Below, piece by piece: positions 1-6,474 of a DNA stretch of 8,181 bases (positions within the stretch are counted from its first letter, which is position 1; each line of letters starts with the position of its first letter). The notes beneath the pieces were generated by a model. That model saw only the letters and a program-made list of their open reading frames with translations. It was not told the origin of the DNA and did no database searches. Origin of the DNA: Bacteroidota bacterium. GTDB lineage: Bacteria > Bacteroidota > Bacteroidia > Bacteroidales > VadinHA17. The translations under genes and the position numbers were made by a program. The stretch lies in assembly GCA_030628785.1 (NCBI GenBank), contig DAOVQI010000131.1:1-8181 (forward strand). Direction: 5' to 3'.

Positions 1-53
1 CGAGTAACATTATGGTTTCCAATTCAAACTAAAATTCAAACCAATAGGGTCTA

Positions 54-195
54 ACTCGTCTGACCACTAAGATGTTCATATTTATTATTATATCTCATTA
101 TTAGCATAATATTTTAAATGTAATCATAAAGTTAAACAGTAGTAGTGGTCTGACGAATATATAACTCTTAGTAGCAGCAGTGGTCTAACGAGTAT
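54..195. repeat. Three degenerate AGTGGTC-type copies, one inverted
   Basis: A 15-base motif occurs three times. At 144-158 it reads AGTGGTCTGACGAAT and at 179-193 AGTGGTCTAACGAGT. Each copy is preceded by AGTAG-type trinucleotide-like sequence (starting near 138 and 170). At 54-68 the reverse complement appears, reading AGTGGTCAGACGAGT on the minus strand. Each plus-strand copy matches the inverted one at 13 of 15 positions by eye. The copies lie in AT-rich DNA with no coding potential that I can support. They could be the decayed end of a larger repeat starting outside the window. No transposase or target duplication is visible, so the class of repeat is unknown. Confidence 0.5.
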
Positions 196-274
196 CAACA
201 CTAAATTCTAATAATAACAACAACATCTTAGAACAGAGTCAAGCAAATTAATAACCAACAAATACCTAAACAAT

Positions 275-539
275 TACCACTGAATTACTACTGAATTACC
301 ACCTAATTACAACTGAATGACTATTAAATGACTACCGAATGACCAGTTAATTACCACTGAATTACGCGAAGCACGCAGTGCTGAGCTAATTACCACCGAA
401 TGACGCGAGCGAACTTGAGAGCGAAAACCTCATGAGCGGGATTGTACGCCTGCATGTGGGTAGCGAATAACATAGCGAGCTAATGACTACCAAATGACAT
501 CTTAATAACTATTTAATAACCACCTAACTACAACTTAAT
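275..539. repeat. Degenerate tandem array, 11-base period, with two inserts
   Basis: Eight consecutive 11-base units run without a gap from 275 to 362. Their consensus is close to TACCACTGAAT, with variants such as TACTACTGAAT, TACCACCTAAT and GACTACCGAAT. A 28-base insert (363-390) containing the small hairpin AGCAC-GCA-GTGCT (370-382) follows, then one more unit (391-401), then an 83-base GC-richer insert (402-484). Five further units (485-495, 496-506, 507-517, 518-528, 529-539) end six bases before the stop codon of the deacetylase gene. Both inserts end in GAGCTAAT, so the unit end is retained. The period is not a multiple of three, and frames read on both strands hit stops quickly, so this is not a protein repeat. 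Function unknown; it could be a minisatellite or an intergenic expansion. Confidence 0.8.
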
Positions 540-544
540 ATTTC

Positions 545-1849
545 TTATTCATTAACACATAACTTAATCATTTCCTCATAAACCTTTCTCCAACCTTTCC
601 ATTCCCCTTTATCATCAAAAGAAGTATTATGCCACAGGCTAATAAAGGTGCCATTTACCTTTTTAACTTTTTCAATCAGTTCGTGAATTCTCTGAATTGC
701 CTCCGCCGGATACAGCCGGAGATAATCCTTTAGGGTTCCATCCATCACCTGAAAGGGAAAGACTTTCAACCCGGTTTCTTCTTCCCTTTCAAGATCATAA
801 AAATTAAACGGACTTGCGATACCAGCCCTGAAACCTGTTCTGGAGGCATAACCCATAGTGTAATCTTCCTTAATGCCAAATTGTATCAAATTACGGTATG
901 TTTCAGGAAAACGCAGTTTTAAAAAATGTTGACGGCTTTTTTGTACCGGTTTTCCTAAAACCAAACTCAATCCGTTAATTTCACCGGACAGTATGTCTAT
1001 CTTCGAATTCGATTTGTAAGAAGGATGTACTCCTATTTTATATTTTTTTACTAAATCCAAAAGTATGTTCCTGTACCCTTTCTTTCCCAGGGATATATTC
1101 TTATCAAATTTACTCCGTTTGCCTGCCAGGATAAAAAACACCGGATCGAGCTTGAACCGGTCATGGATTTTTTTTATAAAGGGAAAGGTAAAATACGGAT
1201 CTTCCAGTTTTTTGATCAACACTTTGAATCGTTTTGCACCTTCCTTTTTATTTCCTTTAAGGTATGAGTTCAATATTGCTCCTGCATTTCTGAATATTCC
1301 TTTGTGTAAATATGCAAAAGGCTCATCAACATCGATGGTAGGAATAAAATGAAATTTATTTTTCTTTATTTTAAGTTCCGGAAATTTGTTAACCAAACCC
1401 TCACCCAACTCTCTTGTCCACTGATTAACAACTGGTTCGTTGAGAAAACCGTTTTCATAAGCAATACTCTGGTCAGCCTCAAACCTCCCATGTTCATCTT
1501 CATTAAAATCAAGGTATTCCTCGTAACGTGTGACCATATAAAAAGAAGCTGAAAAAAGGTCAAAAGGAATATCTGACCCCGGATCTGTTAAAAAGAATAC
1601 ATGCATGTCCTTATAAACCGGAACATACATATCCAGTTGCCTGATCCCCTTTTCAAAAAGTAAACCGGCAGGATTAATCTTGAAAGAATCATCAAAAAAA
1701 AGGGATGAGTAATTGATTTTAGGTTCGGAATATTTCGAAAATTGATCCTTATCTGTTGTGATTTGGCAGTCAATACCAAGAATTTCCCTGCAGATCAGGT
1801 TGACAATGTATTCCAGACGAGGAGTAATTTCTTGAGAAAAAAAAAGCAA
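545..1849 (-). CDS. Polysaccharide deacetylase family protein (DUF7033-type N-terminus)
   Basis: A 434-residue protein that resembles the Bacteroidota polysaccharide deacetylases with a DUF7033-like N-terminal region (about residues 1-110: ITPRLEYI near the start, PKINY at 43-47, RYEEYLDF at 108-115). The C-terminal half shows NodB-like metal-site motifs: TIDVDEP (171-177) in place of the classic TFDDG, and GVHPS (273-277), which fits the His-x-x-x-His/HPS metal ligand region. Also visible are SRQHFLKLRFPETY (305-318), GFRAG (339-343) and SLWHNTSF (404-411). Such enzymes remove N- or O-acetyl groups from cell-surface or exported polysaccharide; the substrate cannot be read here. No signal peptide is evident. 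The start shown is TTG; no in-frame ATG lies between it and the upstream stop at 1871-1873, and the family normally starts a few residues before the ITPR motif, so TTG is reasonable. The gene is single, divergent from the next gene, and ends beside the 11-base repeat array. Confidence 0.8.
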   Translation of the reverse strand: MLFFSQEITPRLEYIVNLICREILGIDCQITTDKDQFSKYSEPKINYSSLFFDDSFKINPAGLLFEKGIRQLDMYVPVYKDMHVFFLTDPGSDIPFDLFSASFYMVTRYEEYLDFNEDEHGRFEADQSIAYENGFLNEPVVNQWTRELGEGLVNKFPELKIKKNKFHFIPTIDVDEPFAYLHKGIFRNAGAILNSYLKGNKKEGAKRFKVLIKKLEDPYFTFPFIKKIHDRFKLDPVFFILAGKRSKFDKNISLGKKGYRNILLDLVKKYKIGVHPSYKSNSKIDILSGEINGLSLVLGKPVQKSRQHFLKLRFPETYRNLIQFGIKEDYTMGYASRTGFRAGIASPFNFYDLEREEETGLKVFPFQVMDGTLKDYLRLYPAEAIQRIHELIEKVKKVNGTFISLWHNTSFDDKGEWKGWRKVYEEMIKLCVNE

Positions 1850-1889
1850 AACTAAATGTTTTGAGAAAAATTATTAACCCTGAATAAAC

Positions 1890-1922
1890 CAAAATTAACA
1901 ATTTACCCGGTTAATTCACAAA
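1890..1922 (-). promoter_or_regulatory. Bacteroidota-type promoter for the deacetylase gene
   Basis: On the minus strand TTTG (1922-1919) is followed after 21 bases by TAATTTTG (1897-1890), matching the Bacteroidota pattern TTTG, roughly 17-23 bases, TAnnTTTG. Transcription would start near 1883, giving a leader of about 35 bases to the TTG start at 1849. This assignment rests on motif and spacing only. Confidence 0.5.
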
Positions 1923-1982
1923 CTAAGTTTTTTTTCCATAAAACAATGTTTATTTTTACTAGGGACTACTAATAGTTTTTTT

Positions 1983-2351
1983 ATGAATTTTGTCCGGAAA
2001 AATAAATATACATTTTTAGCAATATTATTGCCTGCAATTCTTTATTTATATTACAATACTGCAGCTAACGGACACTATCATAAATTATCAGACGGAGAAA
2101 TTGTTTATCATGCGCACCCTTATCAGCATCAAACCAGTAAAGATTCTCCATTTGAAAATCACCATCATTCCGATTTTGAATATTCTGTTCTGGCTCAAAT
2201 TTCAAATCCCTTTGTTATTTTAAGTGTTTTTCTTGTATTACTTGATTTATTTGTTACATATTGCAGGAAATTTGAGTATCCATCAAATATATTATTTACA
2301 GCAAATAAATATTACTTACTTAATGTTTACAGAGGCCCACCTGTTTTTTAA
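1983..2351 (+). CDS. Small histidine-rich membrane protein, possibly metal-related
   Basis: A 122-residue protein I cannot assign to a named family. It has a short basic N-terminus (MNFVRKNK), a hydrophobic segment at about 9-25, a polar stretch of about 50 residues, a second hydrophobic segment at about 76-93, and a basic tail ending RGPPVF. The polar loop holds all eight histidines: HYH (31-33), HAH (43-45), H49 and HHH (60-62). By the positive-inside rule both ends should be cytoplasmic, putting the loop in the periplasm; alternatively the first segment is an uncleaved signal. Clustered histidines suggest binding of zinc, copper, nickel, cobalt or haem, which is inference. The gene starts at an ATG preceded by AT-rich sequence without a clear Shine-Dalgarno. 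It lies 320 bases ahead of a co-oriented TonB-dependent receptor, so a shared role in uptake is plausible. Small membrane proteins ending in a similar Arg-x-Pro-Pro tail occur near metal-handling genes in other bacteria; I recall this only loosely. Confidence 0.7.
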   Translation: MNFVRKNKYTFLAILLPAILYLYYNTAANGHYHKLSDGEIVYHAHPYQHQTSKDSPFENHHHSDFEYSVLAQISNPFVILSVFLVLLDLFVTYCRKFEYPSNILFTANKYYLLNVYRGPPVF

Positions 2352-2430
2352 TTAAAACTACTTTTTATTTTCTTCTTTTTAGAATCGTGTTTTTGTGTTG
2401 TTTCAAAAACAAAACAATTGTTGTATAGTA

Positions 2431-2438
2431 TACTTTTG
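2431..2438 (+). promoter_or_regulatory. Possible -7 box (TAnnTTTG) ahead of the receptor gene
   Basis: TACTTTTG matches the Bacteroidota -7 consensus, but I find no TTG box at the usual distance upstream. If used, transcription would start near 2445 and give a leader of about 225 bases that contains the multi-stem element at 2483-2581. I see no B12 box or THI element in this 320-base gap (2352-2671), so no known riboswitch is supported. Confidence 0.25.
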
Positions 2439-2482
2439 TAATTAATAATCAAGGTAATATTTTAAAAATAAAGTATTTACAA

Positions 2483-2581
2483 GGAATATTGGAATGTTGG
2501 ATTGGTGGAACCATTCTGGGAGCGTAGCAAACAGAACGGTTCCAATTTTCCTCCCGAAAGCTTTCGGGATTCCATTATTCC
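2483..2581. repeat. 99-base nested inverted-repeat element (REP/MITE-like)
   Basis: Three nested or adjacent stems are visible. The outer arms GGAATATTGGAAT (2483-2495) and ATTCCATTATTCC (2569-2581) are complementary at 12 of 13 positions. Inside, TGGAACCATTCTG (2506-2518) pairs with CAGAACGGTTCCA (2532-2544) at 12 of 13 positions across a 13-base loop. Next to it, TCCCGAAAGCTTTCGGGA (2552-2569) is a perfect 18-base palindrome. Together they could fold as a three-way junction in RNA or a cruciform in DNA. Palindromes like CCCGAAAGCTTTCGGG recur between genes in Bacteroidota genomes, so this is probably a dispersed repeat rather than a dedicated regulator, but its position in the receptor leader leaves both open. 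It has no coding capacity. Confidence 0.7.
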
Positions 2582-2671
2582 AAAGTTTTATAATATTAGT
2601 AACATGAAATTCACCATACCAAATCATACAATAACTAGAATAAAGCCATAATCAATAAAAAAATATATCCA

Positions 2672-5098
2672 ATGAAAAAATCAATAACATCAATTTTAAC
2701 GATATCCTTTTTTCTGATTTTTAGTATAAATACTTTACCACAGGAAAAAACAGATGCTATGTTGTTCGGAGGCGTACAATGCAAAGGAGAACATATTCCT
2801 TACGTTAATATAATTGTAAAAGGAACTAATCTTGGCACAATGACTGATGCCACCGGTCATTTTAAGCTAACAGATTTACCAGTAGGAAAAAATATTATTA
2901 TAGCTCATGTATTGGGTTATAAAACACAGGAAAAAGAAGCTGAAATGAGGGTGGGTAAGGCAACTGAAGTGTTTTTTGAATTGGAAGAAGATGTTTTAAA
3001 ACTCGAACAAGTTGTTGTTACAGGAACAAGAACAAAACATTATATAAAAGATGTTCCGGTTAGGACAGAAATTATCACCGCCAAAGAAATAGAAAGAAAA
3101 AATGCAGCTAATTTATTTGAGGTTTTAGAAGGAACACCTGGCATCCGGGTAGAACAACAATGTCAATTTTGTAATTTTTCGATGGTCAGGATGCAGGGGT
3201 TAGGGGCTGAACATACACAAGTGCTGTTAAATGGGCAACCGATATATTCAGGTTTAGCAGGTGTATACGGCTTGCAACAGATAGGAACAATAGATATTGA
3301 AAGGGTTGAAGTTATAAAAGGTGCAGGTTCTGCTCTTTACGGAAGCAGTGCAGTTGCAGGGGCAATTAATATTATTACAAAAGAACCTTCACTTGTGCCA
3401 TCGACAAAAGTAGGTTTGCAATTTGGCAATTTTAACACTAATAAATATGATATATCATCTTCAATTCGAAACAAAAATATTGGTCTGAATGTATTTGCCC
3501 AAAAAATAACAGGAGATGCAATTGATGAGACTGCCGAGGGAAAAACTATTGATGAAGTTAAAAATAAAGATGGTATTTCTGACAGAGTTGCTACAAATCT
3601 TAATAATGCAGGTTTTGGTTTATTTATTTATGATATTTTTTCAAAAAATGATAAACTCATTTTAAGAGGACGGTATTCATCTGAAAGAAGACAGGGCGGA
3701 TTAATTGACGATGATTATTACAAAAATCCTTTTACCGATGGAACCGAATGTATTATCACAGACAGGTATGAATCTGAACTTTCATATAATAAGGAATTTG
3801 AAAACAATTCGGATTTAAATATTTCATTGGCATATGTTAATCATAACAGGAGTGCTACAAACGATTCCTACTTAGGTGATTATATGGATACACATAATGA
3901 CAGTGTTCCTGATTTAAGAAATATGAGACCTTATCTTGCCAACGAAAACTCATTAACAGCAACTTTAACGTATGGAATTCAGTTTAAAACCCATCATTTA
4001 TTAATGGGTGTTCAAAGTTACTTAAATCGTTTAGAAGAATCGGGCATGTATGTCGTAGTTGATGCTTCAAGTGTTTATGAAGGAGAATCATACAAATCGA
4101 TAAGTAATAAATCAGCAAAAGAATTTGGCGTTTTTGTTCAGGACGAATGGTCAATAAGCAATAAATTAACAATTGTTCCCGGTGTACGATTCGACATACA
4201 TCATTCAGAAGAAGAATATAAAGCTGACAGGCAGGTTTTCGAAACCGCACTATTTCCCAAAACTAAATTTAACGAAAATAGTGTAAGTCCGAGAATTGCT
4301 GTAAAATATGAAATTTCAAATAGAATTACAGTTCGGGCAAATGCGGGAACCGGTTTTCGTGCACCCTATGGATTTTCAGAAGATCTTCATCTATGCAGCG
4401 GTTCTCCAAGAGTCTGGAAATCATCAAATTTAAAACCGGAAACATCAGTAAGTTACAATCTGTCTGCCGATTACTATGGCAGCAAGGTAAAGATTAGTGC
4501 TAATCTGTTTCGAACAAACCTAAAAGACAAAATCGCTTTTACTGATGCTGATGCCTCTGTTGCTGCTTTGGGATATGATTACCAATGGGATAATGTTGAT
4601 AATGCTTTTGTACAGGGGATTGAAGTATCACTTATGGCAAATTTGATGAAATATTTGGATTTAGGGCTTGATTTCACACTAAATCAGGGTAAATATGAAA
4701 ATGTAAGAGATGACTGGGCGGAAACCCAATATGAAAACGATAGCAAATATATTTCCCGGTTTCCGGCAACAACCGGTAATTTAAAAATAGAATACAGTCC
4801 GAAAGGTTGGAATATTGCATTAACCGGCAGCTATCAGGGGAAAATGTATATCGATTATTTTAATGAAGATATTGATCCTGTTATTGGTGACCAAACTAAG
4901 ATTAAAAAGACAAAACCCTTCCTGCTCTTCAATACAAGAGTTTCAAAAAGGGTTAATCCATTTAATTTTTATGCAGGGGTAAATAATATTTTAAACTATA
5001 TCCAGGATGAAAAACATTTGGATGATGCAGCATTTATGTATGCTCCTCTTTATGGCACTATGATTTACGCAGGAATGACAATTGATATAAGATATTAA
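2672..5098 (+). CDS. TonB-dependent outer-membrane receptor with carboxypeptidase-regulatory-like domain
   Basis: A complete 808-residue outer-membrane transporter, which imports a bound ligand using energy passed from TonB-ExbBD. In order: a signal peptide (about 1-23, basic MKKS then a hydrophobic run); a carboxypeptidase-regulatory-like beta-sandwich (about 31-105, with GTNLGTMTDATGHFKL); a TonB-box-like VVVTG (114-118); the plug (about 122-238, with VLEGTPGIRV, VLLNGQPIYSG and the canonical RVEVIKGAGSALYGSSAVAG near 211-230); then a beta barrel of about 565 residues with the FRAPYGF motif at 562-568 and a C-terminus ending DIRY, an aromatic last residue as expected for barrel insertion. 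The plug has C164 and C167 in a CxxC arrangement (CQFCNF) where many receptors have none, and C575 lies in the barrel. The layout recalls CirA/BtuB-like receptors rather than SusC, and no SusD-like gene follows. The ligand is not determined; the histidine-rich neighbour suggests a metal or metal complex. The ATG at 2672 is followed directly by the signal sequence, which supports it. Confidence 0.93.
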   Translation: MKKSITSILTISFFLIFSINTLPQEKTDAMLFGGVQCKGEHIPYVNIIVKGTNLGTMTDATGHFKLTDLPVGKNIIIAHVLGYKTQEKEAEMRVGKATEVFFELEEDVLKLEQVVVTGTRTKHYIKDVPVRTEIITAKEIERKNAANLFEVLEGTPGIRVEQQCQFCNFSMVRMQGLGAEHTQVLLNGQPIYSGLAGVYGLQQIGTIDIERVEVIKGAGSALYGSSAVAGAINIITKEPSLVPSTKVGLQFGNFNTNKYDISSSIRNKNIGLNVFAQKITGDAIDETAEGKTIDEVKNKDGISDRVATNLNNAGFGLFIYDIFSKNDKLILRGRYSSERRQGGLIDDDYYKNPFTDGTECIITDRYESELSYNKEFENNSDLNISLAYVNHNRSATNDSYLGDYMDTHNDSVPDLRNMRPYLANENSLTATLTYGIQFKTHHLLMGVQSYLNRLEESGMYVVVDASSVYEGESYKSISNKSAKEFGVFVQDEWSISNKLTIVPGVRFDIHHSEEEYKADRQVFETALFPKTKFNENSVSPRIAVKYEISNRITVRANAGTGFRAPYGFSEDLHLCSGSPRVWKSSNLKPETSVSYNLSADYYGSKVKISANLFRTNLKDKIAFTDADASVAALGYDYQWDNVDNAFVQGIEVSLMANLMKYLDLGLDFTLNQGKYENVRDDWAETQYENDSKYISRFPATTGNLKIEYSPKGWNIALTGSYQGKMYIDYFNEDIDPVIGDQTKIKKTKPFLLFNTRVSKRVNPFNFYAGVNNILNYIQDEKHLDDAAFMYAPLYGTMIYAGMTIDIRY

Positions 5099-5121
5099 AA
5101 AATAATAACGGTATTCCGAAA

Positions 5122-5154
5122 AGACCCTAAGGGTTTTAAAAACCCTTAGGGTCT
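5122..5154. terminator. Perfect hairpin between convergent genes, likely bidirectional terminator
   Basis: Arms AGACCCTAAGGGTTTT (5122-5137) and AAAACCCTTAGGGTCT (5139-5154) are perfect 16-base complements separated by one base, so 3-5 base pairs at the tip would open to form the loop. It starts 24 bases after the receptor stop codon and lies 37 bases beyond the end of the convergent glycosylase gene. T-rich DNA (ctaattttctatttt) follows on the plus strand. A run of T at the tip of each arm is typical for Bacteroidota intergenic hairpins. A degenerate copy is found at 6164-6196. Confidence 0.75.
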
Positions 5155-5190
5155 CTAATTTTCTATTTTAGTCTTGTCTCATTCCTTATT

Positions 5191-5976
5191 TTATTGTAAA
5201 GCTGGTAGTTTATTTAAGATTCCCATTTGTTTTTCTTTTGGCAATTTTTTCATGCCGTCCTTTATTATCCATCTTGTATCCTTACCTGGATTTGTTTTTA
5301 CCCATCTTGTTAAAAACCCTGCCACATCATCGGGATTTTTCTTCTTTATCTCTTTCAAAATCCACGACACTGCTTTCTTTATGTCCTTCTCATTATCTTC
5401 CATAACGGTATCAAGAATCCGGAAGACCTTATCCGTAGTTTTAATCCTTTTATACCCACGCAAAGTTACCACTCCAAAACGTCTGATCCATTTATTTTTA
5501 TTCTTTATCCATTTTTCAGAAAGAGGTAAAACAATCTCAGGACTGGAATATACTATTGGCTCTACACCAAACATAGCAAGGTTATCACAGACTGACCAAT
5601 TATCAAGATCGTGCAATACTGAAGAGACGAAATCCACACAAATTTTTGGATACTTCGGACCAAATCTCTCCAGACTTTTTCCTGCTATCTGCTTTGCTTC
5701 ATAAGACCCTTCATCCCAAATTGCCTTTAACAATCCTTGCGCTTTATCCGGTTCTTTCTGAATAAATTTTCCAATATCTGAAGAGATAACCCCTAATATG
5801 GGCTTAGGAACTCCATAGAATTTTCCAGTATCAGGAATAATCCTTTGATAATTCTTTGTTGCATCTTTATCTGTATAGGTTTTAAGAAGTTCCTGCAATC
5901 CTTTTCTGAACTCCGTTAGCTTCTCTGCTTTTTCAAGCAGTTTCTTTGTTCTTTCCCGGATTTGCGATTTATCCAT
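5191..5976 (-). CDS. AlkD-family DNA alkylation repair glycosylase (HEAT-like repeats)
   Basis: A 261-residue, lysine-rich, all-helical protein of the DNA alkylation repair (AlkD/AlkC) superfamily, built from HEAT-like helical pairs. AlkD enzymes cut the N-glycosidic bond of alkylated bases such as 3- and 7-methylpurines without flipping the base out. The active-site pattern is visible: W127 and D131 in NWSVCD, R166 in KWIRRF, and W205 in AVSWIL. Their spacings (4, 35, 39) equal those of W109, D113, R148 and W187 of Bacillus cereus AlkD as I recall them, so the protein is probably active. The N-terminal GVPKPILG (55-62) fits the family's substrate-side motif. Length is slightly above the usual 230-240 residues. 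ATG start; no signal peptide, so cytoplasmic. It is a single gene, convergent with the receptor gene and flanked on both sides by related hairpins. Confidence 0.87.
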   Translation of the reverse strand: MDKSQIRERTKKLLEKAEKLTEFRKGLQELLKTYTDKDATKNYQRIIPDTGKFYGVPKPILGVISSDIGKFIQKEPDKAQGLLKAIWDEGSYEAKQIAGKSLERFGPKYPKICVDFVSSVLHDLDNWSVCDNLAMFGVEPIVYSSPEIVLPLSEKWIKNKNKWIRRFGVVTLRGYKRIKTTDKVFRILDTVMEDNEKDIKKAVSWILKEIKKKNPDDVAGFLTRWVKTNPGKDTRWIIKDGMKKLPKEKQMGILNKLPALQ

Positions 5977-6120
5977 ACTTTATTTCTTTGTATATGCTAC
6001 TCTGTTAAACTTAGCCTAAATACAATCTACCTGAAGTTATATATTTTTTCTCTTAATAGCAGAGTTCGGAATTTTTTATAATGGTCAAATGTAAAAGAAG
6101 CGTTCCATTTTAACTTACAA

Positions 6121-6144
6121 TCTTGTCCCACAAGAACAAAGGTA
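6121..6144 (-). promoter_or_regulatory. Possible -7 box plus small palindrome upstream of the AlkD-like gene
   Basis: On the minus strand TACCTTTG (6144-6137) matches TAnnTTTG. Directly downstream lies TCTTGT-CCC-ACAAGA (6121-6135 on the plus strand), a perfect 6-bp stem with a 3-base loop covering the expected start site. It may be an operator or a 5' hairpin of the messenger. No properly spaced TTTG box is found upstream, and the leader would be about 150 bases, so the assignment is weak. Confidence 0.3.
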
Positions 6145-6163
6145 GCAAATTACTGATCCTAAA

Positions 6164-6196
6164 AGACCCTAAGGTTTTAGCAAACCTTTAAGGTCT
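6164..6196. repeat. Degenerate copy of the AGACCCTAAGG hairpin
   Basis: AGACC-CT-AAGGTTT (6164-6177) pairs with AAACCTT-TAA-GGTCT (6182-6196): a 7-bp upper stem, an asymmetric internal loop and a 5-bp lower stem. It matches the perfect hairpin at 5122-5154 in both outer arms and flanking bases (aaaagaccctaagg, ggtctct), so both are members of one dispersed family. It lies upstream of the AlkD-like gene and about 280 bases before the restriction gene; no gene ends here, so a terminator role is unlikely. Confidence 0.6.
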
Positions 6197-6208
6197 CTCT
6201 CTCAAAAA

Positions 6209-6232
6209 GAACCTCGGAGAGGTTCCATTTTT
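6209..6232 (+). terminator. Hairpin followed by T-run, terminator-like
   Basis: GAACCTC (6209-6215) and GAGGTTC (6219-6225) form a perfect 7-bp stem around GGA, followed by CATTTTT. The shape is that of a plus-strand intrinsic terminator, but no plus-strand gene ends within the preceding 1,100 bases. It may be another dispersed palindrome, or may stop read-through towards the restriction gene. Confidence 0.4.
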
Positions 6233-6258
6233 GTAGAAATTATAGACAATGTACAAAA

Positions 6259-6307
6259 GCGCCGAAACTGCCTTAGCAGATCAGGGATGAACTGTTGCTT
6301 TCGGCGC
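6259..6307. repeat. 49-base inverted repeat with 9-bp GC-rich arms
   Basis: GCGCCGAAA (6259-6267) and TTTCGGCGC (6299-6307) are perfect complements. The 31-base interior contains a second small stem, CTGC-CTTA-GCAG (6268-6279), which abuts the outer arm and would stack on it. Read on the minus strand, the second arm is followed by TTTT, so it could act as a terminator in that direction, though no minus-strand gene ends there. The GC-rich arms stand out in AT-rich DNA. It could be a small structured RNA, a protein-binding site or a mobile-repeat end. Confidence 0.5.
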
Positions 6308-6474
6308 AACTACCAGGCAACTAAATCAGAAATCAGGCTATAAGCATAACCTGTTGTGCAGTTTGATTCTAATATAAAGCAACATGTACGCAATCCCATT
6401 TTTATGTTTTTGAACCTCATCCTGAAATTCATAAAATAATAATTTTTAACTTTATACCTATATTGGGAATAAAA

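Larger units (their letters stand above)
5977..6474. other. Gene-free stretch of 498 bases with palindromes
   Basis: Between the divergent AlkD-like and restriction genes I find no supportable coding region. The stretch holds the palindromes at 6121-6135, 6164-6196, 6209-6225 and 6259-6307. From 6308 to 6474 I see only AT-rich sequence. A TATATTGG (6460-6467) just ahead of the restriction gene resembles a -7 box with one mismatch, but no paired upstream box is convincing. Confidence 0.6.

Noticed and set aside
275..539. CRISPR array
   Set aside because: The repeats are 11 bases, contiguous and degenerate, without spacers of regular length; no cas gene is present.
1065..1779. Short open frames inside the deacetylase gene on both strands
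   Set aside because: They are other-frame readings of a gene with intact conserved motifs.
2442..2627. Minus-strand 61-codon open frame
   Set aside because: It consists mainly of the palindromic element at 2483-2581 and has no protein-like features.
2352..2671. Cobalamin or thiamine riboswitch ahead of the receptor
   Set aside because: I found no B12-box or THI-element consensus; the structure present is explained by simple palindromes.
3984..4250. Minus-strand 88-codon open frame inside the receptor gene
   Set aside because: It is antisense to the beta-barrel coding region, with no supporting motif.
5174..5704. Plus-strand open frame of 176 codons
   Set aside because: It is antisense to the AlkD-like gene, and its phenylalanine- and serine-rich translation is the expected mirror of a lysine-rich coding strand.
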